From contig JALIRH010000026.1 of the NCBI GenBank assembly GCA_023055505.1, positions 6,463,591-6,527,590 of the forward strand: a stretch of 64,000 nucleotides of DNA. Reading direction: 5' to 3'. Source of the DNA: Callipepla californica brunnescens (taxonomy: Eukaryota > Chordata > Aves > Galliformes > Odontophoridae). The notes under the pieces are model-generated. The model saw only the letters and a program-made list of their open reading frames with translations, was not told the origin of the DNA and made no database searches. Of the stretch, positions 41,401 through 56,400 are shown piece by piece; the first letter of the stretch is position 1, and each line of letters begins with the position of its first letter. A program made the position numbers and the translations under genes.

Positions 41401-44400
41401 CATAGAGTCCAGTGTCTGTTCCTAATGGTTATTTCTTGTTTACATTTTTCCCCCCTCTTTATCTGGTTTTAATCCCTTACTTTGTATTGTTTTGGAGGAT
41501 ATAGAGCCTCACAGAGCCCTCATCCAATATTTTACTTAAATATGTTTAAGTTCCATACAAACTGTGGGTATATGTGTTACTTGAAGAAACGTGCTGAATA
41601 GGAGTGAAAATGTAGCCATATTTACTTTAAGTAAAAGATACATTTTAGTGAGATGCTTGCAAAATATAATTGCTGCTCTGAAATTAATGCCTCCTGGTTT
41701 ATTATGTTGGCCCACCATGTCGGGCAGATGTTGGTGGTACAGCAATAGGGGTTGAATCTTCCTGCTACCATTCCGCTGTATTTTGTTGCCATGGTGGGTG
41801 GTGTGTTTTAGGAGGGGTGACAGCAACATGAAAGGCAGGCTGCCTTCCGGATGGCCGTGCACAGCTGTCACACCACAGAGTGAAGAGAATCTCAATCAGC
41901 TCATGCATGTGAATCATCAGGGAACTGTGTATACTGCTGAATTTTGGATTCAGTGCATTGGAAACGATGGTGGCAGCAAAGTCTGAGCCAGATGGATCTC
42001 ATGAATACTCATGGAGGAACACCATGTGCAGGTTTGTCAGGACCTACTGAACCAATACGAGGCTGAATGTTACGATTTCCTGGATTGCATCGTTATTGGT
42101 GATGGTATGTAGTGTCACCACTGTGAGCTGGTGTTGACAGCCCGCAGACTGCTCAGGCCAGACAAGAAAACCTTTCTCTTGCAGCATGACAACACCAGGC
42201 CCCATACCAATTTGAAGACCGTGGAGCGCACTGCCAGTCTTGTCTGTCTGCCCTACAATGCCTGCCGTGTATTCTGGATTTGGCACCTTCTGACTTCAGG
42301 CTGATGAAAAACGGACTGTGTGGGCAGTGTTTTCCCTGCAACAAGATCATTATAGCAGTAGTGAAACTGTTTCACCTCTGCTGGTGCAGATTTTAATGCA
42401 TGTGGCACGTAGGCTCTTGTTCATCACTGATGAAAACGTATAGCTAATGATGACCGTGTTGGAAAAAGTGTTATGGAGCTGCCCTATCAAATAGTGTTAC
42501 TGTGCTTTTGTTGTGGTTTCCATGGAAATAAATAGGAGGCATTGCTTTCAAAATGACCTGTGTGCATTAAGTAACTGATAGACTATTAAAACGTTGAACA
42601 AGTGAATAATAGCAGCTGTCACGGCTTAAATTGAATATACAGTTTTTTAAAGCTTATAACCAATCTGTTGGATCTGTAATGCAGGTTTTGTATTCATTTC
42701 TGGGTTTTTTTTGGTTGTTTGGGTGTGGTTTTTTTGTTGGTTTGATTTTCAATTTTTTTTTAACAGTAGTTAGGAAAAAAATACTTGAATAGTGTAGAGA
42801 CGATTTTAATAGCTAATTTTGCTTTATCTACTCTTGAAACATAGGTAAACAGCTGTTCCGTTTTTTCTTGTTGTAAAAGGACAAGGGAATGATGGCAAAT
42901 CCACCTTCAAGTGACCCTGACAAGGTTGCAAGAATTATATTTAGAATCTCAAGTCTTCCCTTGATGCATGGGCATGCAGTCTTTGCTGTCTTGTCCGCTC
43001 GTCTTCGTCAGCCTGCAGTGAGATTGAAAAGCCCTGTTCTCTAACTTTGGCAGGCTTACTGTAAATAAACACAGTTGGTATATTTTCTTGGAGCAACAAA
43101 ACATCTTTAAGAATCTGCAGCATAGAAAATGTTTGTGTGATGGATAAATGAGCATGTGTTGTTTTAAATGGGAAAATGTTTTGATATCGGACAGCATTAG
43201 TATCTTCCTTGTCTTGTTTACAGTCTCAATAGTATTGTTCTCTCTCTTTTATCTCCCTTCCGTTTAGGTTGCACATCCCCTGATACGTAACCAGCTGGTG
43301 AATTACATTTACAATGGATTTTTGGTGCCAGTAATGGCTCCTGCACTCCATAAGGTCAGTGGTGAATGCAAGCACAGCCTGAATTAATAACAGACAAAAG
43401 CATTGTGGGTAATGCCCATGTAGAAATCCTATTGAATTTACTGTCAGCAGTGAGTCCCATACAAATGATTGAATGCTTTCTTTCTGTACTACATATTTAC
43501 ATTAGAACAGTAAGCAAGAGGTGGGTATTACTGAAAAGAATTAAGATTCTCTAAAGAAATGCGAAAAAATATTTTTCTTGTGCTACATTGACATGCCATC
43601 AAAATCAGTGAACTTTTAGACAGAATTTCATCATGGCAGACCTTTGCATGAGGATTTTTTTCCAAAAGGAAAATGTTCAATCAAGAAATACCACGCCAAT
43701 TTTATCTAAGATGGTAGTGGTTTTTGTGCTTCCTTCTTGCTGTTGGTAAAAGTTATTTCATAAATAAAATAGAGAAGGAATGGGTTTGATGTCAGTCTTC
43801 TAATGCGTTAGAGTGCAATTTATATCGCTTGGAAGAAAAAAAAGCATGTCTGAGTTTTAGGGGTTATCCTTCACAAAACATTCCACAGATGCTGGTGAAT
43901 TATTGTTTGTGTGTGTGTGTGTGTATTCAGTAGGAAATTGCAGAATGTCATTAACAGTCTTCTTTTCCTGAAAAAAAGAATTTCTTGATTGAGGAGAAAA
44001 AGCATGAGTTGCTGAGACTAAAAATCAAGACTTTCTTGGCTGTCCACCAGAAATTGCTATGGCAAGGGGGCTTGGTTTTTAAAGGTCTTTTAATTTTTCC
44101 TAAGCCTGCCAAGCAGAAGGCAGGACACTTGTTCAATTTATCAGAGGCCAATGAAACGCCGTACGCTGCTTCCTGGTGTAGGACTTGACTTGGCAGTAAG
44201 TAAGAAGCAGTATAGAACTGTTAATAATTCAGCAGACTTCAGCCATTTGGGAACGTGGGAAGGATTGACATAAAATCTGTCTGCAATCCAGATCAAGTTA
44301 GTAGTTTTTCACTGATATACTTCACCACCTTACCTGGCAGTAATTTTTTATCTTGTGCATCTTGACTTTATCCTGTACTGGCTCTGCAGAGTGCCGTCAG

Positions 44401-47400
44401 AAGAGAAAAGGTAGCTGCTTCAGGTCAAGGTTACGGATTACAACTGAGATGTCAGAATGCAGCCATGGGATTCTAGGTTTTAGTGAGTATTGTGTTTGTC
44501 TCTAAAGGGTTGAAGACATATTTTAGGGTTTTTGAATACTGCAGCTGAATGCTGTTCTTATTGGTCAATAAAAATGCTAACTCCCCATTAGTTTCAGTCA
44601 TCTCCTGCTGATGCTATTTAAGACCCTTAAGATATGCACTTCGGATTAGGTTGTTTTTTTTCATGTAATGGAGATTTTGTTGAACTTCATTTACATATAT
44701 TCTGAAATTGGGTGAAATCATACTTCTCTTGGAAGCGGAAGTGTTGGCTGCCGACATATGTGAGATTCAAGCCTAGGTCTTTCCTAACCCATTACATTCT
44801 GTTGGTACTTTTTCTTTCACTAATGAATGTTTTCTTGATTATCATAAAGTTTGAAGTTCTCATAAAAAAAAATTAACTATTTGATGTATTTAAATGCCAA
44901 ACACTTACAATGGAGAAGATGGATTGCACCATCTAGTGGATTTGATTCAAGGCTCTCACTTACATGTGACCAAAAAGCCATGGCAAAAAGAAACAAGTAA
45001 AGAGAGGCACCTTTGACCTCTCCAGTCTTACTTGAACAAAAAATAAATATTTTGCATCTTTGCTTTTGGGACAGATGTCTCTGGACTAAGACAGATGCTG
45101 TAACAGCTCTTTCAGATACCTCAGTCATTTGTAGCTGCCCTTCGAAAAGTCCATGCTGAGCTGAGGAGTAAGCAAGTATCATCTGTTTGGGGACTGCAGA
45201 GTTATAATTAACCTTTTGGTTTTACCCTTTTAGTAAAATGTAGGGCCAAAATAAGAGAGGCCAGGCACATTGTGGTGTTTGTATAAACAAAAACACTTCC
45301 ATTAAACACAATAATAAAAATGCATCTTGGTTTTATTTTACTACTTTTAACTTGATAAAATTAGTTTGGTATCCTAGAATATGGTACCCATGAGTTGCTC
45401 ATTCTGGTTTATGAGCTCAAATGCAATGAATATTGGTGCATGATATAAAAACCTTATTTGGAAGACAAACCTGTGGAAGGTTAAAGAGGGAGTAAGAAGA
45501 GAGTGAATTGTTGGTGCGTCTTCATGTGAATCTTATTAGTAGAAGTTAGTTGGTATGGAATAGCTGCTTCTCATTGATAACTCTTAGTGATAGGGAAGGA
45601 AGGGAGTCTGGATTTCATGTGGATGCAAACCCTAACATCCCACACCCAACCCGTGGTTCTAGCTTCACAGAATTCAGAAAGGACATGAGCTTTTGGCTCT
45701 GGCGTAGTACTTCAGACTTGTTCTCTATCTGTTCTGCCTTTCCTTCAAGAAGAACGTTTTTTGAGTACAACATGTCCCTGCGGCAAGATGCACCTGGATT
45801 TGTTCTTTTTGAAAAGACATCTCTCAACTAACAATGTGTACATCTAGGAAAGACATCTTCAATGTTTTGTGTTCTCATTGTGATAAAATTTGATTTCTGT
45901 TTAAAACATCAGCAACATAAACAGATTGCACTAATGCGACTTCCTGTCTGATTCGCAAATCTAATTGAGTTGATTCAAGTATGTAAAATAAAATAAACCA
46001 AGCAGGCATACGAGCAGTGTTTGATAAATGGTGTAGCAAATAGCCTTATTATCTTTTAAACCTCTTAGAGTAACAACAGCATAGGTTTTCCTTTGCAGCT
46101 GATGTAGTCAGATAAGAGGAAGATGTCTGGTATGAGAGCTGTAACCCTCTTTTGGATTGGAGCAGAGGCTCTGCTGTGCTGGCCAGACTCGTCCTTCATC
46201 CCCTCTTTTCAGAACCACAGCATGGTGGAGACCGGCAGGCACCTCTGGAGATCATCCTGCCTGATTTTCTTGCTCAAACAGGACCAGCTGGTACAGGCTG
46301 CTCAGAGAAGTGTGCTTTCTTTTTGCTTGCTTTTCTTTCTTTCTTTTTTATGTCAAATAGGAATTTCTTGGATTTATTGTCGTATGGCTTTTTGTTCTTT
46401 CACTGTGCGTCACTGAGAAAAGCTCCACTCTCTCATCTTTCCTCCTTTCCATCTTGTAATTGTTCCTGGTGCTCATGTCCTGCTGGGCTGAACATTCCCA
46501 GTTCTTCTGGGCTCTCCTGATATGACAGATGCTCCCATACCATAATCAGCTTGGTCGCCTTTGGCAGGACTTGCTCCATTTCTCATCCTGCTAGTACCAG
46601 CACTCTAGGTGCATCTTAGCAGTGCTGGGTAAAGGGGAAGGATGGCCCCGGCCAACCTGCTGGAAATGCTCCTCTTGCTGCAGCCCAGAGGGCTGTCATT
46701 CACCTTCGCTGCGTGTCATAGCCAGTTTTTTGTCCGCAAGGACTTGCACATTCTTTCCTGAAAAGCTGCTTCCCATCCAGCCAGTTTCCAATGTATGCTT
46801 GTCTTAGAACTATTCCTTCCCAGGTTCAGGGGTCTACATTTTCATTATTGGACTTGATAAGATTTCTATTTGCCTGTTTCTTCAGGGTGTCAGGGTTCTT
46901 CTGAATGGCAGCACAGCTGTCCGTCAACTTTTCTGCCCACTTCTGTAATGCCTGCAGACTGACAGGGTATACTTCATCTCATCTTCTAAGCCATTAATGT
47001 TGACATGAAATTGCACTGGCCCCAGTGTAGACCACTCATCACCAGCCTGCAGCTGGACTTGGGTTTGCACACTGCAATCCTTTGAGCAAGCATTTTAATC
47101 CACCTCACTGTCTGTCTATCCATCATTTTGCCTGCGAGGATGTTGTGTCAGAGATGGTGTCAAAAGCCTTGCAAAACAAACTTCAGCTGCTCTGCATTTA
47201 TCCATCATGCCGATCATCTTACTGTAGAAGGTGTGATTTCCCTTTTGTAAATTGGTTCTGACATTCTTGTCCTTAATGTGTTTGGAAATGGCCTTCTCCC
47301 AGCTGGAAGCAGCGGACAATGAAACAAGATTTCTGGTGAAAATATTATGGCTTCTCATAATTTCAGTGTGTGGGTCAAGGCTTTGAGATTTGTGTATGCA

Positions 47401-50400
47401 TGATGATGAGATATCTTTAACGTTTATGGAGTTTCGCAGTAAGCTTTGCTTTTTGTCTGCAACTTTTTAATTGCTACAGATTGTCCTCGTACATAGCTGC
47501 TCTGTACAGAGCTCACTGTGTGAATGAACAGTATGAGAGTGTTGAAGATAGTGGTGCACCTATACGAGTGAGTAGGGGTGGGGAGACCAACATGAGCAGC
47601 AATACCATGCACCTCTGACATTGTGAGGCGACAAGATAAAAGAGAAGACTTGACTTTCAGTGCAACCTGGTGTGATTTTATGGTTTAATTCAGCTTGAAA
47701 AAAGAAATAATTAGCTAGTTCATGGGTTGTTTTTTTTTTTTGATGGTTTTTTTTTCTGGTTAAGGAAGTTTCAGATTTACTTGACTAGGTACCTGGCCGA
47801 AAATAGTCTGCTTTTCACAGAGAACTCAATGAAAGCTACTCAGGTTAACTGCAGTGTGCTTAAAAAAAAACAAACTTCATCTGAGTTTATGACTCCCTAA
47901 TTTCATTTCTCAGAGGTAAGTGTCCTAAATAAAGCATGCTATTGTAGCCTAAATTTGTACCTGTTCTGTACTTGTCTGCTGCCACTTTGTGTGGGTTATC
48001 CCACCCACCCACATAATGAGCAGTTGACAAATATGTTCATATCCCAGAAGCTGCACTTTGCTGAGTGGGTAGACAGAGCCCAGATTTGTATTGTGGAAGT
48101 AGGAATATGCATTAGTTGGCTGCAGTGCATAGCCCTGCCTTATCCTTTGTTTGGTATTTATTGTGTGTCTTACAGTAGAGTTACCTTCTTTGCTGCTGTC
48201 ATCTGACTTTCTCCAGAAGTGGGAGCAAGTTGTTCAGTTTTCTCGTGGGGTTTGTGTGACTGTTTGTTCTGGAAGGTCACAAATTCCATTTCGGCATAAA
48301 TTCACTTAAAGCCAGAAAATATTTACCTGAAAAAGTACAGAGATAAAGGAGAGGTTAATTTGTTAATTTTCATTTTATGGTAACAGCCCATGATTTCAGT
48401 TTTTTGCCCAAACCATTTTTTATTCTTTCTGATGCCTGGAGTTTAAGAAAAGTGAGACTCTCTGGTAGCGTCAGCTCGTTACTTAAGACTGGCGCTCTTT
48501 GACAGCATGTCAGTCACAACTTGAAGTTATGCAGTTCTGTACATCCCTCCCCAAGTTTTGCTAAGGAAAAATATTTGTGGGAAGGTGTAATTCTGCTTTG
48601 GATTTCTGTCTTGGGCCAAACTTTGCAATGCTCCAAGTAATCAAATCGAGCTCATTTACTCTTCAGTTAAACCGTGGTTGAAATCCCAGCATTAATTCAG
48701 AATAAAGCCACTGAAGTCTGAGAAGTATTCATGGTTCTGTAAGAGGTCTTGTTGCCTTCTTTTACTCTCTGCATATTTGGTAGCAGAAAATGCCTATGTG
48801 CTTCATTCTTTTAACTGTGATACTTTTGCAGAAATCTGATCAGTGTGTTCCTTTTTGGGAGCTCTAGAGTAGATATGTGTTTTGCCATCAGAATCATGTG
48901 ATAGGTAACCAGCAGCCCCTCCGTGGTGTACGTAGAATACATGAGACTGACTGTGTGTGTCTTTTCACATTCAGGGAATTTGGGTGCTGAAGATATCTGT
49001 CCTGATCATCTTCAGTGTTTATGTGATTTGTGTAATTTCACTTCATTGGAGACAGTGCTAAAACTCTGTCAGACAATATGACTGAAAGAACAATGTAATT
49101 TCTTAGCACTTAGTGCCACACTGCGTGACATTTAATTGCTAAGTACGATATAATTATTTCTGTATTTGGAAGGCTTGTTTTAATCTGAATAATGGAAAAC
49201 GGTAGCAGCTCTTTAGCGTGGAACGTTGCTGTTGGCCAAGTGAACAGAAGCGTTCCATGGAAGCGCTGGCGTGGTCCTGTCAAATAAGCTTTGTCACAGG
49301 GGCACCAGTTATTGCGCACTAACCCAACTCAGGGAAAGCCTCTGACATGGTACGCTGCTGTGGGAATTCAGTAATGCTTGCTCGATGATTACACAGCTCA
49401 GCTAGGGGAGATGACCTGTAAATGATACTACACTGATTAGAAGTAACATCTTTATACGTATCCTGAAAGAATGTCAGTTTGCATTTAGAAACAGTCCCAT
49501 CTCTCACCTTACTGAAAGGAGCTTGGGCAGCTGCGGTAAAAAAGGTGTAAATCCGGTGCTGCTGGAGAACTGTTACTAGTGTTATGCTTTGGGGGAGCCC
49601 ATCAGGAGCTATGGAACTTCATCTTGCCCACTGCAAAGTGGGCAGACGTTAAAGGCGCCTTTCTCTTTGTAGATCAAACGCTGCACTTGAGTTAGATTTT
49701 AACCTGATATACACTGAAACTGTTTATAAACTTATGCTGAATGAACTTAGGCGTGACAAATCTGTCAAGGACATAGGTTTATTCAGGTTTAAACTGCTCA
49801 TGGATCTAGAGCATACGTTCTAATGAGAACATTGATGGCTGCTTCGTGAGCAATGTGAAATCCTAATAAGAAGGAAAACATGAAGGGAGAGGAGGAATAT
49901 TCTTTTAACAGCCATATTCTTATGAGAGGGCACAAAGCTGTAAATCAGAAAGTATTCTGTGCAGATCCCAAGGGAGAACAGCCAGTAATAATCATTGCAA
50001 TTGGTCTAACGCAGTGAGTGTAATATATTAAACTGAACTCGCAATGACAGTAATTTCTGGCTCTCTGCTATCACTTGGCACTGTGACTTGTAGGAGCTGG
50101 ATCTCTTCACAGCGTTCTTTCTCACCATCTAATCAGTCATCAGGAGAGGCAAGAAAAGATTTGCTTAAAGTTATTACATAATTAGGGAAGGGTAATAGAA
50201 TGCTAAAAGAGGTCTTCTGTTTTCTCTTATCTCTGATCAAATATCTGCCTGGCTGTGAAGATTCTTGCGTAGTCTGTCTGCAGAAATATCTGTAACAACT
50301 GGTTGTTGTAAGGAAAAACATGTGGATGAGGTTTCTAAAAGGTATCTAAAGATACATGCTTTGTATGTGTACTTTTTTAAATTGCAGCGAGTTTTCATCA

Positions 50401-53400
50401 CTACAGCTACAGATAATGAAAATAGAAATGGTAGATTTCTCATCTGAGTAATGTAATGGACCAAGATTTTAATCAATTTTTCATTTTTAAACCTACAAGA
50501 GCAGAGATATATCTGGTCTTTGCCATTCGCAAGCAATTTCAGAGGCAAAGATCCAAGGTATGCTGCTGGTGGGTTTTAACGTTAGCCATTGTGGCAGAGA
50601 TGGATTTTAACGTGGCAGAAATACCTCTATCAAAAGCAGACCTTGAAATTTAGTTATTTAGCAAAGGACTACTTTTTCATCTCCCTCTGCTGTGGTGTTT
50701 TTCTTTATACTCAAATTATCAGAGGTGAGGAGTTTTCAGATGAAACGTCACTCCTGTGGACGTGTCGAAGTTGTTTCTTATCCTTTCCAAGACGTTCATA
50801 CAAATTCAATTTGAGGGCTAGCTAGGGCATACTACACCGAAATCAATGTTTACAATGAAACACAAGTTTTGTGTGAGCTGCCTCAGGTTTTGTTTGTAGC
50901 GGCCGTTCCTGGTGCGTACAGCCGTGCGTTGTTCTCTGGGAACATTTGTTCTTTTGTTGTTTACCTAAGCACCGATTTGGATTTATTAGAAAGGATTTTC
51001 CTACCTTCTGCAAATCTGTCTCACAAGACATTAGTGTAAGGAGAGACAACAGCAGGTAGTCTGAAGGAAGCTTAGCATCCTGGGTTTGGTGTTTTGGAAA
51101 ACACATCTTCAGTAATAACTGCACAAATTGAACAAGCCTTGCTTTCAACACTGAATGTATTATGTATAATGTGATCTGTAGAGCAGGTTGACAGAGTTAA
51201 AAGGGGCTTTGCCAAGGCTGGTTTTTGCTTAATGGGAATGATTTCTCCCGCGTTATTCCTCAGTTAATCACAAAAGAGAGTGAGTTCTCTAGAGGCTAAC
51301 GTATGCCACTGAGCAAAAGGCAAACTAGCCTCGTGGAGCTAATATTAGCCTTTCTGAATACTTCTCTTGGTGCCTCAAATATTCAGGAATTTTGCTTACT
51401 GTCAGGAATAGCAAAAAGGAGAAGCACACCGGAATGTCAGATGAGGAGAATACGATAGGCCTGCAGAAGTGCGTGTCGGCTTGCAGGTTAATTGATCCAA
51501 AGCTGTATACATGGCCACGGTCTCAAATGCAAAACCACACTTTATTTTGCTTGGTTTGGTCTTGTGTGGAAGCAGAAGGACCAGCTGTGTTCTGCTTTTT
51601 AGAGACAGCTGCATGAAGGTGCACTGAGAGAGCTCCTAGAGCATGGTAGTGTTAATGGCAGTGGTAGAACCCAGGCTTGCCTGCTTTGGGTGAGGTGTGG
51701 TGAGCTGTGGAAGAGACCCTAGCCTCATTTCGTGTTGAATCTGGAAGGAGCGTTTTGAGTAAGGCAGTGCATTTGCGTTGAAAAACGCAGTGAGATTCTT
51801 TTGAAACCATTTTGAATCTTGAAAAAACTTGGTCTCTTCCCCTCTGTCTCAGAAAATAGATAAGCAGATTTGGCAGCATTTTTTCCAAGAACAAGAAATG
51901 AAGTGTAATGTGGCACTCTGCACAGAAAACCTCGCCTCAAATAGCTGAGATTTACCAGAGCTGTAAGGTACTTTTTTTGTGAGCCATCTGAGCTTCTTTG
52001 GTAACTGCTTGGTGCTTTTAGCTCTATTTAGTGGTATCAGTGAGATACTGGCTACAGTAAACAGGATTTCTTTTTCACGTAGTCCCTGAGCAGCGAGGAG
52101 CACGGAGCACGCTCTCAGAATTGAAATGTTTTTTTCTTAAGTAGTCTTTCACTGGCTTTCTTCTGCCCTTCGCGGTTCGTTCACGATACAGCTCTGAAAA
52201 GCATGTGGCTTTCTCTTGTTGCTACCAACGTAGCGTGAGCTGCCCAAAGAGCATTGATTTCAGGAAAAGGTCACTGTCCTTGTGAATCTGCTGGCTTTTT
52301 TTGCTTTCATTTACAGTTTCAGATTTTCTCTCTATACATGGGGCCATTCCTCCGCTGTCAGCGAACATCTGTGAAACCCGCAGGCCAAGTACGTGCTTTA
52401 TTTTCCCCAAAGAGAACGAAGGAGGAGTGACAGAGACATAACAATGTATTACTTCTGTCTGGCCTTTTCTTGGCAGAGGTTTTAAGCCCTTCAGTGAACT
52501 GTATGCTATCATTATGATGTCATATGATGGATTTCTTGGGTTTGCTTTTTACATTTTGCCGCTATAAAAAACCCAAACAAACAAAGCAGAAGATGCCAGC
52601 TCTCAGGGCAGCAGGCAGTAGGTAGCATTTTGTGAAAGACCTATATTCAAGACAGCAGTCCAGCGCTTGCTGTTAAGGATGCTGGAGCTGAGTGTTAGAG
52701 CAAAGCCTCAGAAAGAGTGAGTGGAGGCCCTTAATATCAGTGCTCTCCTGAGCTGCTGTCCTTGTCAGTGCCCCTCTCCATGAGGTCTGCGGGCAGCATG
52801 TGGCATTCCTATGTCCTGTGTAACCAGCCAGAAGCAGAAGGTCCCCTGAATGCTTCAGAGGGAACATTTGCTGCGTAACATTACTGTGAGGGTAGCTTAC
52901 GTGCAGCACAACAGGACAGGGATTTTAATATTTACGGTGCGTTACGTAAGTGCTGCCCTTCTGAGTATTTTCTAAATCCTCTTAGTTCTTAGCTGACAGT
53001 CCTGATTTATTTATTTATTTGTTTATTAAATAAAATCAGTCTTTTCACTTATCCGGCTCAGTTTGGTAAACAAAAGATGTTTAATACCTCCTTTCATACA
53101 GACAGATTCTTGTATTTAAGGGTTTATCTTTGTGCACTTAAGCTTATTAGGCTCCTGGGTAACTATTTTTAAGAAGCTGACTTTGCAGTGGCAGTGCGTG
53201 GTGCAGAGGTGGCCTTTGGAATTCGCTGTGCCTTGCCAGTGCATGCCGACATGAGCTAAACTCCAAAAGGATGGCATGAGGCAGAATAATACGGGTTAAC
53301 CAGCTGCTCTGGATAGCTGCACTGGATTCTGATACACAGACAGGCTTTTGTCTTTGCTTTGTGTGTGTGTGGACAGACACGCGTGCTCCTTCTGAAAACC

Positions 53401-56400
53401 AAGTGAGATGAGGGAAAATAAAAAGAAGGGAAGTAGTGGCAAACATCTGGGTAGACGTATTTTTCATATATATTTTTTAAAGCTCTGGAACTATGGGTTT
53501 GTAGTGTGCTCTGATTCTGCTCTGTTGTCATTTATTTTTAATAATGTGGTAGATGTATGTATTCACAACATCTGAGAACACTTCTGAGGAATGAGGAGTG
53601 TGAATCAAAAGTGCTGACGTGGCAGAAAGGCGGTGGGGAGCTTCTGGAAGGATTCAACTCGTTGTATTTCTACATCTGTGAGATTTGGGCTGTTGGTTTG
53701 GGGGAGTCTCGTGGGCTTTTTTTTTTCTGGGGAAGCAAGGCAGATAAGAAGTGCACTCAATGTTTGTGAGCAAGACAGAAGCACACTACTTTTTAGAAGC
53801 AAAGGTCTCGATGGTTTTGTGGCAGCAGTATGCGTGGGGAGCTTAGTGTGTGTGCCAGGTATCACTGCGTTGCGAGGAATGGATGGTTATTTCGTGTGTG
53901 CAGTATGTTTCCATTTACCTTATTTTTCCCCATAGGTGACGGTGGAAGAAGTGATGGCTACGACTGCATATCTGGATCTCTTCCTGCGTAGTGTTTCGGA
54001 GCCAGCCCTCCTCAAGATTTTCCTCCGTTTTATTTTGCTGCACCGACACGAGAACGTGCACATCCTAGATACACTGACTAGCCGCATCAACACGCCGTTC
54101 CGGGTAAGGTGGGCAGGGAGCAAGCTCAGGTTCTCGTGTGGGTGCAGGTGAACTAATTAAATGGGAAAGGGAAATTCCCATTTGGCTAGCTAGGAATTTT
54201 CTCCCCCATCCTAATATGTGCCTTTTGATTTTTGACGTTTTGTTTGTGTGCTGGCATCTAGCTGTAGCTGTACTAAGAAGCTGATAAACGTGGGAGGTGG
54301 ATTTACATGCGCAGGAAGTGGGGTAAAAGGAGATATGAGAGCTTTTGGCAGTCTTCAGTTCTGTTTGAAAAGTAAAGGTAACTTTGGAAGCATGTATATT
54401 CTGGATATTGGTGAGTTAGTTCTGCCATAGATAACTCATCCCTAGGACTTGAGAACGTAACTGAGGCAAGGAACACTTTCTAGATCTGACAAGCAATAGG
54501 CATTTGCAACTGATCTTTGTAGGAGACAGTGGGAGCCCTGCGAGGATGTCTTTAAATTGCTCAAGTTGTGAACTGCAATATTGCCAGTAGAGTTCTCAGG
54601 AACCACCGAGTGTGTGTTGCTGGAGGAGCATGTCTGCTTAACTGTGATATTGCCAGCTTTCTTGTCTGATTAAAGCAAGGCACTTTCTTGCTCAAGTGAT
54701 CAGATTCCTACTTCCTTTTCTTTCTTCATTCCTCCGTGCAGTATGGTTTCTATCAGATTTGCAGTGAGCATAATGCAGCACAATGGCTGGAGAGCTAGCT
54801 GAGATAGCAGTTACCTTTGCTAAGGCTCTGATCTTCTGGCAGAGAAAGGGAATACTTGTTGCACTGGATGAGCCTTCTGAGCCTTGCTTGGCTGGCAGCC
54901 TTGGCTGAATCTTGCATGATGCACAGCTTCATGGATGAAATACAGTACAATGTTTTAGGGCAAGAGAAGCCCTGAAATTAAATCTGTGCATGAGGGACGT
55001 GATCTTTGTCTGAAATTCCTTTTGAAATGTGGGTGCGATGCGAATACGGATATCTGCTGCTGTTACTGCATCCCTGAGATGGATTAACTCTGAAAAGCGA
55101 AACAGCTTCTGTCGACAAAAATGCAAATGCTGTTGTCCCTAATAATCGTTAATTACTGTTCCATAGGCAAACAAGATTGGAATTGTAAAGAATCCTTCCG
55201 CTGAGTAACTCAGGATCTCAGCCAGCATGGTTCTGTGATACTGAATGGGTTTGCCGCAGTATGGCTCGGCCAAGTGCAAAAGCCAGAACTGCAGCCTTCT
55301 GTTTGGTTTCCGTAGCACAGAAACTGTACGTGTTATTATCTCTTGAAAACACTCATTAATAATTCACCCAGGAGTAAACTTGTGTACGGACAGGTGGCCA
55401 AAAAGCTCTTGTAAAGTCCTATACACTCTTTATCTTATGGTAGGACACTGGATCGTTTCTTCTTACGAAGCACACGCATTGGCTAGCTCTTCTTCTACAG
55501 AAGATTTTTGATTTCTCATTTGTCTTTGCAACCATATTGCATATGTTTCCCTTCAAGCTGCAACTTCGTAAATGATGGAGAATTTAAGGAATTAGCAGGT
55601 TTTGAACTTTCACACTATGAAGGACATTTAGACTTGGCTCTCAGTTTCACAGAGGAAATGACAATCCCTATTTTACCTCCACTAAAACACAGCTTTTGTG
55701 TAAGGATCTGACTTCTTCCTCAAGCTTGTCCTGCAGCTCTTCAACTCTACCCCTGTGTTTCTATGAAGAACTGGCGTTCAGCTTCTTTCTTCCTTTCCTG
55801 CCCTTTTACTTTCTCCTGCTATTTCTGTAGGCATGAGATCTTGGACTAGAGAGGACCTTCCTGTTGGTTTCTATTTCAAGCAGTGAACAGAGGTGGCAGG
55901 GCAACGGATTTGAGCTCTGCTTTGCCTCACAGCTGGCCAGCTCATGAGCTTTTCCTGGTTATTTCCTTTCTGCGCCTTGCTGTGCTTCGTTACCTTCATG
56001 CATGTCCACATCCCAGCTTGCTTTTTGAATGCAGGACTTATTTTCCCTCCTGTTTTTCTCTGGGCGTTATCTTTAATGACCAAACTAGAAAAGGTGATCA
56101 AAGAAACTTTTGCTTTTCAGAGGCTATCCAGTGAAGCTTATTTAAACTTTAGCATTTAATAGTTCCACAAAGATGGAAACCAAGTAAGGGAAAACATATG
56201 TATGCTTATATATTTTCTACAAGAAGTCTGTGCATTCCTCTGGTCTTGATCACCACGGACAGCTGATCATCCTGTAGGGGAGCTGAGTCACTGCACAGAG
56301 AAGGAGAATGGAAATACTGAAACAAAATGCCTTTTAAGTCGACATTGTTGTGAAAGCATGGGCTGGAGAGAGGAACAGCAACGTGCTGTTGCAGTTAGTA

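Larger units (their letters stand above)
43355..53935 (+). other. FHIP1A intron between coding exons 4 and 5
   Basis: A 10.6-kb GT-AG intron, the longest one complete in the window. It contains a (GT)n tract at 43908-43924, a CTTT-rich tract near 46333-46352, the antisense CR1 at 46430-47345 and an ATTT repeat at about 52998-53030. No other exon was recognised. Confidence 0.9.

Noticed and set aside
42044..42350. Minus-strand ORFs of 65-80 codons with protein-like stretches
   Set aside because: They are antisense to the mariner transposase remnant, which reads on the plus strand.
43908..43924. GT repeat considered as a possible Z-DNA or regulatory element
   Set aside because: Only about 17 bp and without flanking structure; listed simply as a microsatellite.
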